The notes under the pieces were generated by a model. The model saw only the letters and a list, made by a program, of their open reading frames with translations, ran no database searches and was not told the origin of the DNA. A stretch of 64,000 nt of DNA from NCBI GenBank assembly GCA_944380925.1, contig CALWJD010000003.1, positions 81,090 through 145,089 of the forward strand, in the 5' to 3' direction. Each line of letters starts with the position of its first letter. Position 1 is the stretch's first letter. Below are positions 50,542-60,047 of this stretch, one piece after another. This DNA is from UMGS1491 sp944380925 (GTDB lineage Bacteria > Bacillota > Clostridia > Oscillospirales > Acutalibacteraceae). Made by a program: the position numbers and the translations under genes.

Positions 50542-51927
50542 ATGAAAAAGAATGATTTAATAGAAGTTTTAATAGAAGATGTTTCTTTGGACGGGAAAGG
50601 TATAGCACGATATAACGGAATAGTTGTGTTTGTGCCTTATGCCGCAGTTGGCGATAAACTTATTGTAAAGATTTTAAAAGTAAAAAAAGACTACGTATTT
50701 GCGAAAATTGAAGGAATTTTGGAAAAGTCTATGCATAGAATAGACGTTGATTGCGATTGTTACTATAAATGCGGAGGATGTGTTTTTAGACACATTTCGT
50801 ATGACGAAGAATTACGTATAAAATCTAAGTTTATAAAGGATTCTTTATCTAAATTTGCCGGTATTAACAATTTTAATATTAGTGATATTATCGGAGCGAA
50901 AGAAATTAATCATTATCGTAATAAGGCGCAAGTGCCGGTAAGATATGGCAGCGATGAAAAGATTATATCCGGATTTTTTAGTTCACACAGTCACAATGTG
51001 GTTGAATTTTCAGAATGCAAGTTGCATCATAGAGAGTTTGATAGGATAATATCAGAAATTAAGAAATGGATGGAAACTTATAATATTGCTCCTTATAATG
51101 AAACTACAAATAAGGGTTTAATAAGACATATATATTTACGGCATGCCAAGGTTACAAATGAAATTATGTTGTGTTTGGTTATAAATGGAGAAAGTATACC
51201 TTATAAAGATGTTTTTGTAAGGCATATGACCGGTAAATTTAAAAATATTAAAAGTATATGCCTTAATGTTAATCGTAAAATCACAAATGTTATTTTGGGA
51301 GAAGAAATTAAAATTATTTTTGGAAAAGAATTTATTCAGGATGTTTTGTGTGATACCAGATTTAATATCTCGCCACTTTCATTTTATCAGATTAATCATG
51401 ATCAGACGGAAATAATGTATAGCACTGCAAAAAAGGTTCTTGATTTAAAAAGCAATGACAATATTGTAGATCTTTACTGCGGTATTGGCACTATTGGCCT
51501 TACTATGGCTTCGGATGTGAATGAATTATTAGGTATTGAAATTGTTAAACAGGCCGTCGAAAACGCTATAAAGAATTCTGAAATTAATAATATCGGTAAT
51601 TCTAAGTTTATATGCAGTGATGTTTCCGATGTATCGGATAATATTCTAAATTATATTAAAGATGTAAATGCTATAATTGTTGATCCTCCGAGAAAAGGGT
51701 GTAGTGGTAAATTAATAGATTCTATAATCAAAATAAATCCCGAAAAGATATTATATATTTCTTGTAATCCTTGCACGCTAGCCAGAGATATTAAGATATT
51801 ATGCAGTGAATCTTATAGTTTACGCTCAGTTATACCTATAGATCTATTTCCCAGAACCGGTCATGTTGAGACGATAGCATTGATGACAAGTAATAGTAAA
51901 TTTGAGCGTTGCGGAGGGGAAAAATGA
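50542..51927 (+). CDS. 23S rRNA (uracil-C5)-methyltransferase, RlmD/RlmCD-type
   Basis: A 461-residue TrmA-family methyltransferase that makes 5-methyluridine in 23S rRNA. The N-terminal TRAM domain includes I-A-R-Y-N-G-I-V-V-F-V-P. Iron-sulfur cysteines occur in C-D-C-Y-Y-K-C-G-G-C. The SAM loop is D-L-Y-C-G-I-G-T-I-G-L, and the catalytic Cys lies in S-C-N-P-C-T-L-A-R-D. TGAGGGGAAA precedes the ATG at 50542. The stop overlaps the next gene's ATG (ATGA), so a GNAT gene is coupled to it. A Bacillus-like RlmCD role is likely, but the exact target uridine cannot be assigned. Confidence 0.93.
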   Translation: MKKNDLIEVLIEDVSLDGKGIARYNGIVVFVPYAAVGDKLIVKILKVKKDYVFAKIEGILEKSMHRIDVDCDCYYKCGGCVFRHISYDEELRIKSKFIKDSLSKFAGINNFNISDIIGAKEINHYRNKAQVPVRYGSDEKIISGFFSSHSHNVVEFSECKLHHREFDRIISEIKKWMETYNIAPYNETTNKGLIRHIYLRHAKVTNEIMLCLVINGESIPYKDVFVRHMTGKFKNIKSICLNVNRKITNVILGEEIKIIFGKEFIQDVLCDTRFNISPLSFYQINHDQTEIMYSTAKKVLDLKSNDNIVDLYCGIGTIGLTMASDVNELLGIEIVKQAVENAIKNSEINNIGNSKFICSDVSDVSDNILNYIKDVNAIIVDPPRKGCSGKLIDSIIKINPEKILYISCNPCTLARDIKILCSESYSLRSVIPIDLFPRTGHVETIALMTSNSKFERCGGEK

Positions 51928-52430
51928 ATCTGTCAATAAGAAAATGGAAAATTGATGATAAATTTGCGCTTGCGGCAAATTTGAATAATCCGAAGGTGTT
52001 AAATAATTTGAGGGATGGCTTACCGTATCCGTATACAGAGCAAGATGCAGAAAATTTTATTCGGGCAATGTTATCGTCAGATAAAAATAGCACATGTGCA
52101 TTTGCAATAACGTTAGATGGTGAAGTGATTGGGAGCATAGGAGTGTTTCGCCAAGATAATATACATTTTCGTACGGCTGAAATGGGTTACTATATTGGAG
52201 AGCCCTATTGGGGAAATGGTTATATGACAAGTGCAATTAAACAGGTTTGTCAGTACGTGTTTGAGCATACGGACATTATTCGTATATATGCAGAGCCTTT
52301 TGCCCATAACATAGCCTCGTGCAGAGTCTTGGAAAAGGCAGGCTTTACGTATGAGGGAACATTAAAAAGCAATGCTGTGAAATGTGGCAATGTTGTTGAT
52401 ATGAAAATGTATGCCCTTGTTAGAAAATAA
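51924..52430 (+). CDS. GNAT acetyltransferase, RimJ/RimL type
   Basis: A 168-residue acetyltransferase. Family features are I-R-K-W-K-I-D-D near the start, I-G-E-P-Y-W-G-N-G-Y-M-T-S-A-I and the late A-S-C-R-V-L-E-K-A-G-F-T-Y-E-G. RimJ/RimL-like enzymes acetylate N-terminal or side-chain amines of proteins or small amines, and the substrate here is unknown. It overlaps the methyltransferase stop by four bases and has a GGAGGGGAAA site. Confidence 0.92.
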   Translation: MNLSIRKWKIDDKFALAANLNNPKVLNNLRDGLPYPYTEQDAENFIRAMLSSDKNSTCAFAITLDGEVIGSIGVFRQDNIHFRTAEMGYYIGEPYWGNGYMTSAIKQVCQYVFEHTDIIRIYAEPFAHNIASCRVLEKAGFTYEGTLKSNAVKCGNVVDMKMYALVRK

Positions 52431-52510
52431 TACGGTTTTATTTAGGGGTTAGCGGCTATGCAAGTAAAATATAGTTAGTTGCCGGAAAGGGAGGCGCAAG
52501 TTTTTATTTT

Positions 52511-53398
52511 TCAAGTAATAGATAAATAGTCATCCAAACGCTCCTTAATGTATGACGCAAAAAGTTTTTTCATAGGGGAGAGGTCATGTTTTTCGTGATA
52601 GGCGTCAAATGCGTTATAATAAGAGACTCTATCCGTAAATTTAATATCAATCGGTGGGAAACCTGCTTTCATAAGCTCAAGGTTGACAAGTAATCTTCCG
52701 GTTCTGCCGTTACCGTCGATAAACGAATGTATTCCTTCGAATTCAATGTGAAATCGTGCAAGTTTTCCTAGGATTTCTTCTTTGCTTTCATTATAATTTT
52801 TAATAAGTGCTTCCATTTTAGGCTGTATCAAATATGACTGTACGGGTTCATGTTTGGTTTCCAAGATCCTTACGGGAATGCGCCTATAAACTCCTCGGTC
52901 GTCTTTTTTATCTGCCAAAACCAAGTAATGAATTTGCTTAATAACACTTTCCGTCAGAGGCGCATTATTTTTCATCAAGTTACTTACAAATTCAAAAGCT
53001 TCCTTATGTCCGACGGCCTCCATATGCTCTTTAAGGGGCTTTTGGTCAATCGTGAGACCTCGCAGAACCATATCGGTTTCTCAGAGCGTCAAGGTGCTGC
53101 CCTCTATTGCGTTGGAATTATATGTATATTCAACAATAAATTCTTCATTGAGGCGCTCCATTTCGCCTTGAGTCAGAGGCCTTCTGGAATCGAGCTCAAG
53201 CTTTTTTTCTTTTATTATATCTTCGATACTTTTTGCGGACTTATATCTGCTATCCCCAGGCTTTTTTGCATCAATCGGTATTTTCCAGCCGCGTCCTTTT
53301 TGATATGCACCCGGAATTTTGCCTTCCGAACACAAAACACGCACTTTGCGGTCGGAAATACCCCATTTTTTCGCAACTTCTTTAACTGTTAAAAACAT
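52511..53398 (-). pseudogene. Fic family protein gene interrupted by one in-frame TGA
   Basis: The minus strand reads through from ATG 53398 to a stop at 52511 except for one TGA at 53083-53081, within the conserved S-T-L-T-L-[R/Q]-E-T-D segment. CGA (Arg) to TGA is a single change. The N-terminal part has a helix-turn-helix domain (V-K-E-V-A-K-K-W-G-I-S-D-R-K-V) and the inhibitory motif S-N-A-I-E-G. The downstream part holds the intact Fic motif I-H-S-F-I-D-G-N-G-R-T-G-R. Fic enzymes usually AMPylate proteins. The gene may be dead, or the TGA may be read through. Met at 53071 could start a shortened core. Confidence 0.85.
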
Positions 53399-53662
53399 TT
53401 TTTACCTCATTTTTAGAGGATTATATCAAATTATCGGAACAATATCAATGCTATCGGAATAATATGACGTGAATTAGCGGAATAATATATGGCGCGGTTT
53501 TATTATTTAAAAATATTATTTGTGAGCCACACCAAATTTTTAAAATTTCAATACCTTTCAAATTCAAAATTCAAGGCTGTAAGGGGGATTTTAAGGGGTA
53601 TATGGCTAAAAATGAGTATAAAAAATCCCACGATAACGCTGTATCATCATGGGATTTGTATT

Positions 53663-53753
53663 TGGCGGAGAAGGAGGGATTTGAACCCTCGCGCCGATCG
53701 CTCGACCTACACCCTTAGCAGGGGCGCCTCTTCAGCCACTTGAGTACTTCTCC
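53663..53753 (-). tRNA. tRNA-Ser (anticodon GCT)
   Basis: The minus strand folds as a long-variable-arm tRNA. It has a GGAGAAG acceptor, an anticodon stem CGCCC/GGGTG around CTGCTAA with anticodon GCT, and a long variable arm. CCA is encoded. Confidence 0.95.
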
Positions 53754-53782
53754 AAATGCCTAAATATTTATTTTTATCTACA

Positions 53783-53873
<91 letters not shown>

Positions 53874-54077
53874 AAGGTGGCCCTCCACGACAATATGAAT
53901 TTTAGCATATAAAAAAAAGTAAGTCAACGGTGTAATTTTTGTTTTTTGAAATTTAAACTTTGGGGACAAATAATGGAGTTTTATGCCAACTTTTCAAATA
54001 TTTTTTTGGTAATTGAGAAACCTAATGTTATTCAATATAATGTTAGGAGTACGATTATTTTTATGAGGTTTAAAGAA

Positions 54078-55925
54078 ATGAAAAAATATACAAATTTGAA
54101 AAATGAAGTTCGCAAATTACCGAGTAATCCCGGTGTATACCTTATGAAAAGTAAAGAAAATGAAATAATATATATAGGTAAAGCGAAAAATTTGAAAAAT
54201 AGAGTTTCCTCATATTTTTTATCAAATTCCGGACATAGCGATAAGGTCAAAAAAATGGTTAGTAACGTTTATACTTTTGACTATATAATAACCGATAGCG
54301 AATTCGAGGCTCTTGTTTTGGAATGCAGCCTTATAAAAAAGCATCAGCCAAAGTATAATATACTTTTAAAAGATGATAAAGGGTATAGCTATATTAAAAT
54401 TACCAATGAAAAGTGGCCGAGAATTCTTCATGTGAAGCAAAAATTAAACGATGGAGCCTTTTATATTGGGCCATATACCAATTCTTTTTCTGTGAAAAAT
54501 ACAGTTGAAGAAATTGTAAATATATTTAAAATTCCAACGTGCAACAGAGATTTTTCTAAGTTTTATAAGCGCGCGTGTTTAAATTATTATATAAAAAAAT
54601 GTTCAGCCCCGTGTATAAGAGCCATAACAAATGATAAGTACATGCAAAATATTGATGAAGCAAAGAAGTTTATAAAGCATGGTAGCAAAGATACTGTAAA
54701 GTACCTAAATGAAAAAATGAAACTTGCTTCGGAAAATTTAAATTTTGAATATGCCGCGGAACTACGAGATAGAATAAAAGCAATAGCAAACATAAAGGAA
54801 CGTCAAAAAGTGGTTTCCTATAAAACGAAGGATTTAGACGTAATAGCCTGTGTTTATGACGAAAAAAATATTTCTTTTGAAGTTTTTAGATTTAGCAAAG
54901 GAGATTTATATGACAGCCAAAATTTTATAGTGGATTATTCCGATGATATTTCTGAGATAAGATCCGAATTTTTAAGTCAGTACTATGGCATTTCTGATCG
55001 CATTCCAAAAAATATATTTATTGATGGCGAAGTAAATTCACGTGATGTAGTAAAAGAGTTTTTGGAAAACAAAAGGGGGTCAAAAGTAAATATAAGCAGT
55101 CCCAAAATAGGGGATGGCTTGCTACTTCTGGAAATGTGCAAAAATAACGCCAACGAAGCGCTACTTAGAAACAAGGAAAATAAAAACTTTTACGAAGATA
55201 TTTTGGAAAGTATAAAAAATGTGTTATTACTTAAAAATGTTCCGGAGTATATAGAAGCTTACGATATTTCGAATTTAAAAGGTACGGATAATGTTGGCTG
55301 TATGGTTGTGTTTAAGGACGGTAAACCATTTAAATCGGCATATAGAAAATTCAAAATTAAAGATGTTTCCGGTCAAGATGATTATGGCTCAATGAAAGAA
55401 ATGCTTTCAAGAAGATTTGATGAATATTTAAAAAGTGAAAATAGTTCGGAAAACACTTTTTTCAATATGCCGGATTTAATTTTAATAGATGGTGGTATGG
55501 CACATACCGCTGCGGCAAAAGAAGTTATAAGCAGTAAAAACTTAAAAATTCCTATTTTTGGTATGGTAAAAGACGGAAAACACCGTACAAGAGCGATCAC
55601 AACAGAGGGCGAAGAAATAGAAATAAAAAATAATAGTCGTGTGTTTTCGTTTATTACATCTGTTCAAGATGAAGTCCATAGATTTACAATAGGATATCAT
55701 AAAAAACTCAGAAACCAAAGAATTAAAAAATCAGAGCTTACAAAAATTGAGGGCATAGGGGATGTAAGAGCAAAAAAATTGCTTAAAGTTTTTGGTTCGG
55801 TAAAAAGAATTGCAGACGCATCTTCTAAAGAGCTTGCTTTGGTTGACGGAATGAACGAACTTTCCGCAAAATCAGTTTATGATTATTTTCACGGTGATAA
55901 AGATAATTACGAATCAGAAATTTAA
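54078..55925 (+). CDS. uvrC: Excinuclease ABC subunit C
   Basis: A 615-residue nucleotide-excision-repair nuclease that makes the two incisions. The GIY-YIG domain begins at P-G-V-Y-L-M-K and includes I-I-Y-I-G-K-A-K-N-L-K-N-R-V. UvrB-binding, RNase H-like (I-D-G-G-M-A-H) and C-terminal helix-hairpin-helix (I-E-G-I-G-D-V-R-A-K-K-L-L) domains follow. The frame extends 44 codons upstream to 53946, but the ATG at 54078 has a GAGG site nine bases before it and fits the family length. It converges on and overlaps the rluD-type gene by four bases. Confidence 0.96.
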   Translation: MKKYTNLKNEVRKLPSNPGVYLMKSKENEIIYIGKAKNLKNRVSSYFLSNSGHSDKVKKMVSNVYTFDYIITDSEFEALVLECSLIKKHQPKYNILLKDDKGYSYIKITNEKWPRILHVKQKLNDGAFYIGPYTNSFSVKNTVEEIVNIFKIPTCNRDFSKFYKRACLNYYIKKCSAPCIRAITNDKYMQNIDEAKKFIKHGSKDTVKYLNEKMKLASENLNFEYAAELRDRIKAIANIKERQKVVSYKTKDLDVIACVYDEKNISFEVFRFSKGDLYDSQNFIVDYSDDISEIRSEFLSQYYGISDRIPKNIFIDGEVNSRDVVKEFLENKRGSKVNISSPKIGDGLLLLEMCKNNANEALLRNKENKNFYEDILESIKNVLLLKNVPEYIEAYDISNLKGTDNVGCMVVFKDGKPFKSAYRKFKIKDVSGQDDYGSMKEMLSRRFDEYLKSENSSENTFFNMPDLILIDGGMAHTAAAKEVISSKNLKIPIFGMVKDGKHRTRAITTEGEEIEIKNNSRVFSFITSVQDEVHRFTIGYHKKLRNQRIKKSELTKIEGIGDVRAKKLLKVFGSVKRIADASSKELALVDGMNELSAKSVYDYFHGDKDNYESEI

Positions 55926-56845
55926 TTTGAAATATTTTCTAAAACTTTTTGGAAGTATGTTGGTAAGTCGCTTGTAAATTTCAAATACTTTTTTGTGGAG
56001 GGGTGTATAAAACCTATCTTGCGCGCATGTAAGCACTGCCCTTTTAAAAATGATTTAAAGGGGTTGTTTTTAGGATTTGCATAAACCTCATCACCAACTA
56101 CGGGATGACCTATATGAGATAAATGCACTCTTATTTGGTGCGTCCTGCCTGTTTCAAGTTTAAGTTTTAAATGCGTGTAATTGCCGTATCTTTTTAAAAC
56201 TTCATAATGAGTAACTGCGGGTTTACCGCTGCCGATCACAACTGCCATCTTTTTTCGGTCTGATTTATGTCTTCCAATATTTCCTTTAATCGTTTCTGTA
56301 TCGTTTTTTATATTCCCATATACCACAGCTTCGTATTCTCTTGTGAAGCTATGGCTTTTTATTTGTTCGGATAAAAACTGATGAGATACATCATTTTTTG
56401 CAACTATTAAAAGTCCGCTTGTGTCTTTATCTATTCTGTGTACTATACCCGGTCTTAAAAATCCGTTTATTCCAGAAAGCGAATCCTTGCAGTGATATAA
56501 AAGCGCATTTACGAGCGTTCCCGTATAATTTCCTGCCGCCGGGTGCACTACCATGTTTTTGGGCTTATTAACTACCAGTAAATCACTATCTTCATAAATA
56601 ATATTTAGATCTATCTTTTCGGGCAAAACGTCAATCGGTTTAGGATCCGGTATGAGCACTTTTATTTGGTCGCCCGGCATTACTTTATACTTTTTGTTTG
56701 TTTTACTGCCATTTATTAAAACTTTTTCTGTATCTATTAATTTTTGTATGTATGAACGTGATATTTCGCCAAGCTCCGAAAATAAAAATTTATCGAGTCG
56801 CTCGCCTTCTTGATCTTGCTGGGTTTGTATATCAATTTCTTGCAA
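55922..56845 (-). CDS. RluD-family 23S rRNA pseudouridine synthase
   Basis: A 307-residue enzyme with an N-terminal S4 RNA-binding domain (E-R-L-D-K-F-L-F-S-E-L). The catalytic pseudouridine synthase domain contains G-I-V-H-R-I-D-K-D-T-S-G-L, whose Asp is the nucleophile. Later H-Q-I-R-V-H-L-S-H-I-G-H-P is typical of RluD. RluD-like enzymes modify uridines in 23S rRNA, and this one is not resolved further. A radical SAM gene lies just upstream on the same strand (four-base gap). Confidence 0.94.
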   Translation of the reverse strand: MQEIDIQTQQDQEGERLDKFLFSELGEISRSYIQKLIDTEKVLINGSKTNKKYKVMPGDQIKVLIPDPKPIDVLPEKIDLNIIYEDSDLLVVNKPKNMVVHPAAGNYTGTLVNALLYHCKDSLSGINGFLRPGIVHRIDKDTSGLLIVAKNDVSHQFLSEQIKSHSFTREYEAVVYGNIKNDTETIKGNIGRHKSDRKKMAVVIGSGKPAVTHYEVLKRYGNYTHLKLKLETGRTHQIRVHLSHIGHPVVGDEVYANPKNNPFKSFLKGQCLHARKIGFIHPSTKKYLKFTSDLPTYFQKVLENISN

Positions 56846-56849
56846 AATA

Positions 56850-57545
56850 TTATCCCACCCCTAAATCAGTGATGTTAAGTAAAATTTCTATTTGAGGGTC
56901 ATCTTTAATTTTGGGGTATATTTCGTTTATAAAACGACCTATAAGCGGTCTGTTTTCTTTAATTTTTTTACTGTTTGGAGAAAATACATTTACCATACAC
57001 CGCTTAAAATAGTTTTTTGCAATTTTAATATCAGAAACAACATCTTCAAAAGTTTGATTTTCTGCTCCGACCAATAATCCAACGCTTTTAAAGTATTTTG
57101 CTATGTCATCGGGAGAGACACTTTCATCTATGCCTTTATTCCAAGAACTCCGTAGTTTAGGATTAAAAGTTTCAATTCCTACTTTATAATCTAACGTAGC
57201 TTTTTCAAATTTTTCTGAAAAATTATCTAGTTGGTTTCGGTATTGCCAGTGAACTTCGCACCAAACTTCCTCTATTTTTTTTTCTTTGACTTTATCTATG
57301 AGCATATTAAGCGTTTGGCTGTCGAGCTCCATAATCGAGCCTGAATTAGCTACGTCTACTATTCCGAATTTTCCCGTAATATTTTCAATAACTTTGGAAT
57401 TTATTTCAAAAGGATTTTTGCTTACATCTTCATAAAAATCGCAAAAGGCGCACTTTTTCCAAAAACAACCAAGCCCCTGGAGTAAAATAAACTCCCGAGG
57501 AAACTTTTTTGTTATTTTTGAGTATCTGATTTCTACAGGTTTCAT
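56850..57545 (-). CDS. Radical SAM protein with a C-x4-C-x2-C cluster
   Basis: A protein of about 231 residues. The cluster is G-C-F-W-K-K-C-A-F-C-D-F-Y, giving C-x4-C-x2-C rather than the usual C-x3-C-x2-C. The rest has radical SAM features, such as V-D-V-A-N-S-G-S and W-C-E-V-H-W-Q, and V-G-I-E-T-F-N. Its substrate is unknown. GTG 57560 overlaps the upstream gene's end; ATG 57545 is preferred, and either is possible. It probably shares a transcript with the rluD-type gene and the tandem exported protein. Confidence 0.8.
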   Translation of the reverse strand: MKPVEIRYSKITKKFPREFILLQGLGCFWKKCAFCDFYEDVSKNPFEINSKVIENITGKFGIVDVANSGSIMELDSQTLNMLIDKVKEKKIEEVWCEVHWQYRNQLDNFSEKFEKATLDYKVGIETFNPKLRSSWNKGIDESVSPDDIAKYFKSVGLLVGAENQTFEDVVSDIKIAKNYFKRCMVNVFSPNSKKIKENRPLIGRFINEIYPKIKDDPQIEILLNITDLGVG

Positions 57546-57550
57546 AGTGT

Positions 57551-58309
57551 TTATAAACACACTCTTTCAATTGTGGGATGTACTTCACGGCTATCCACAA
57601 TCTCGCCTTGTAGCTCTACTTCATTAGCACTTCCGATCGGGAGCTCGAGATTGCATATTCCGTCGCTTAAATACCTATAAAAATTATACAGCTCCATGTA
57701 TATATCTGCAACCCGGTTTGTTTGCCACAGGTGGTTTGTTGCTAATTCTTCGTAGCGATTTTGTAAAATTTGTCTGGATGAATCCGATGGTTCCGGAATA
57801 TAACCGGTTCCATTTTGGAGAAAGTCATATAGGGCGCAGAGGTTTATTAAAAGGTACTCTTTAAGCACTTTAGCATCGTTTAGATTTATATAAACATTGT
57901 TGTTACAAGTTCTTACAAAATCCATATTTAGCCTTTTAGTATGGGACTTTAGCATTCCTAGGCCTACCATCATGGGTGAAAGCTTAATATATTTTTGATC
58001 TTCTTGATTTTTCTGCGTAGGATAAGAGTTTATTCTTTCTATAAAATTTTGTTCCATATTTTTCGCTATATCTTCACGGTTTAGTCCTTGCGATCCTTGT
58101 GGTCTGGTTAAATATTTATAAATATAATATACAGTTGAAAGCGCAACCGCCGTAGTACCAATGGTGATTATAGCAGCATTTTCATAGTTGTGGTTATCTT
58201 TTTTGTCTTTTGAGTTTTCGTTTGGTTTTTTGGCAGAGGCGACCATGACTCCGCTTAGCGCTACCGTTATTGCAAGAATATATACTGTTACTTTTTTAAA
58301 AAAATTCAT
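57551..58309 (-). CDS. Exported/membrane protein of a tandem paralogous family (copy 1)
   Basis: A 252-residue protein with a signal peptide (F-F-K-K-V-T-V-Y-I-L-A-I-T-V-A-L-S-G) ending near A-S-A. A lysine/asparagine-rich linker and a second hydrophobic helix (A-A-I-I-T-I-G-T-T-A-V-A-L) follow. The conserved body contains F-I-E-R-I-N-S-Y-P-T and Y-I-K-L-S-P, then V-Y-I-N-L-N-D-A, N-L-C-A-L-Y-D-F-L and A-D-I-Y-M-E-L-Y-N-F-Y. It shares these blocks with the next gene. No known family is recognised. It has a strong promoter at 58346-58374. Confidence 0.75.
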   Translation of the reverse strand: MNFFKKVTVYILAITVALSGVMVASAKKPNENSKDKKDNHNYENAAIITIGTTAVALSTVYYIYKYLTRPQGSQGLNREDIAKNMEQNFIERINSYPTQKNQEDQKYIKLSPMMVGLGMLKSHTKRLNMDFVRTCNNNVYINLNDAKVLKEYLLINLCALYDFLQNGTGYIPEPSDSSRQILQNRYEELATNHLWQTNRVADIYMELYNFYRYLSDGICNLELPIGSANEVELQGEIVDSREVHPTIERVCL

Positions 58310-58345
58310 AGAAAGTAATAAACCTCTTAAAGAAATTACATATTT

Positions 58346-58374
58346 ATTGTAACATGTTCAAAACATTTTGTCAA
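58346..58374 (-). promoter_or_regulatory. Sigma-A type promoter for exported protein copy 1
   Basis: On the minus strand, TTGACA (58374-58369) and TACAAT (58351-58346) have a 17-base spacer, 37 bases upstream of the start. Confidence 0.85.
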
Positions 58375-58551
58375 GTTTACGCCGCAATGGTATTAGCCGA
58401 AACTACCTTTTGACTTGCTATAAAAATCTAACTTATAAATCAAAAAATCCTTTATTAAAGATACTAAAAAATAAATTTTTTATATTTTTAGATTTTTCCT
58501 TTTAATAGATCCTCCCCAATAGTATTTACACATGCTTTGAAGCACGAGCTA

Positions 58552-59313
58552 TTATATTCGGCACCCCACAAATGCGCTTTCTATGGTTGCTTCATTGGCA
58601 GTGCTGTCCGGGTCGTTAAGATCCAGTATTTCGTTTTCCAAAACAGTATAAAAATTAAATAGTTCCATATAAATATCTGCGATTTCATTAGATTCCCACG
58701 CTTTGCTTGTTGCGAGTTCTTGATAGTGGTTATTTAAATAAGTAAAAATGTCGGGTGTTCTACTCGGCGATAGCGGTTCACCGCTGCTACTGTGGAGTAT
58801 GTCATATAAAACACATAAATTTGTGAGCATACATTCTTTTAATGCGTTAGCTTCTGTCAAGTTTACATAAACACCGAGTTTAAGACTTTCTGAAAAGCTT
58901 GGTGGTATTCTTTTAACAGGGGATATTTCGGACATTTTTTTGCAAATACCTTTAGGCGATAAACTAATATATTTTTTATTTTCCAAACTTTTTTCCGTAG
59001 GATACGAATTTAACCTTTCTATAAAGCGTTGTTCTATGATATGGGCCATGTTTAGTGGGGTTAACGGATAAGCCGCATCTGTGGATGACTCCGGATTTTT
59101 GGTTGTGGTGGAGCTTTTATGGTGTGAGCGCCAAAATTTATGTATAAATGGTGATGCGCCTAATGCGGTGCCTACGAAAATTGTTATGGCGGTTAAATGG
59201 TTGGATTTCTTTTTTTTCTTTGTTTTCGAAGGTGATGCCAAAACCGTCATGGTTCCACTAAAAGCGAGTACTGCTGCTAAAAAAGTGGATATTGATTTTT
59301 TTAAAAAATTCAT
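58552..59313 (-). CDS. Exported/membrane protein of a tandem paralogous family (copy 2)
   Basis: A 253-residue protein with a signal peptide (F-L-K-K-S-I-S-T-F-L-A-A-V-L-A-F-S-G) ending near L-A-S. A run of lysines (K-T-K-K-K-K-K) and a short second hydrophobic segment follow. Shared blocks with copy 1 include F-I-E-R-L-N-S-Y-P-T, Y-I-S-L-S-P, V-Y-V-N-L-T-E-A, N-L-C-V-L-Y-D-I-L and A-D-I-Y-M-E-L-F-N-F-Y. The frame extends to 59376, but GGGGTGG lies just before the ATG at 59313. It has its own promoter, so the two copies are regulated separately. Confidence 0.75.
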   Translation of the reverse strand: MNFLKKSISTFLAAVLAFSGTMTVLASPSKTKKKKKSNHLTAITIFVGTALGASPFIHKFWRSHHKSSTTTKNPESSTDAAYPLTPLNMAHIIEQRFIERLNSYPTEKSLENKKYISLSPKGICKKMSEISPVKRIPPSFSESLKLGVYVNLTEANALKECMLTNLCVLYDILHSSSGEPLSPSRTPDIFTYLNNHYQELATSKAWESNEIADIYMELFNFYTVLENEILDLNDPDSTANEATIESAFVGCRI

Positions 59314-59347
59314 ATTGAAGCCACCCCATGTTAAATAATATATACTC

Positions 59348-59376
59348 ATTATAGATACTACGAAATATTTGTTCAA
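59348..59376 (-). promoter_or_regulatory. Sigma-A type promoter for exported protein copy 2
   Basis: On the minus strand, TTGAAC (59376-59371) and TATAAT (59353-59348) have a 17-base spacer, 35 bases upstream of the start. Confidence 0.85.
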
Positions 59377-59601
59377 TGTAGAGTTTTATTTATATTAATT
59401 GTTACAAAATCACTAAATATATAATTAGCCAAATTTATAGTTTGAAAAAATTATTTATTAAAAATAAAAAAATTCAATAAATGCTTGTAAAACATCGCAC
59501 AAGGTATTAATATGTTACACATGATAGTTAAAAATTATTAAAATATATATCCTGCGACAAGTTTTTTTGTTTTTATAACATAAGTAAAGGAGAATTTATT
59601 T

Positions 59602-60015
59602 ATGGAAGAAAAAAATAATTTTTTAAAGAGCATTCAGGATGATACTTCTCAGTTTAGTAAAGAGGAAATCGATGACGGCAGAGTGATGGGTGTTATATCG
59701 TATCTTGTTCCGTTTGTTCCATATTATGCAAAAAAGCATAATAAATTTGTAAGATATCACGCAAAGCAGGGCATGAATTTAATGATTGTATATTTTATGT
59801 ACGTTTTCGTGAAAATTGCTACCAGTTTTATAAAAGTGAGAAGAACCATTTATTTTGGACGAGTTGAGTACTGGACTTCGCCTTGGTGGATTGATTATCC
59901 CCTTAAAGTTATTTTGCTTTGTATACTGGCTTTGGTAATTTGGGGGATAGTAGATGTTTGTAATGGTAAGGCAAGAAAATTTCCGATTTTGGATAAAATT
60001 AGAATTATAAAATGA
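59602..60015 (+). CDS. DUF4870-like (Tic20-type) membrane protein
   Basis: A 137-residue protein with about three transmembrane helices. The motif G-V-I-S-Y-L-V-P-F-V-P-Y-Y-A-K-K-H-N-K-F-V-R-Y-H-A-K-Q-G-M-N-L, read in two parts, is the DUF4870/Tic20-like hallmark. The role of these proteins in bacteria is not established. An acidic N-terminal tail of about 25 residues precedes the first helix. It starts after AAAGGAG and sits 32 bases ahead of a lipoprotein gene. Confidence 0.82.
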   Translation: MEEKNNFLKSIQDDTSQFSKEEIDDGRVMGVISYLVPFVPYYAKKHNKFVRYHAKQGMNLMIVYFMYVFVKIATSFIKVRRTIYFGRVEYWTSPWWIDYPLKVILLCILALVIWGIVDVCNGKARKFPILDKIRIIK

Positions 60016-60047
60016 GTGTACATATTTTTTTAAAGTAGGTAATGCTT

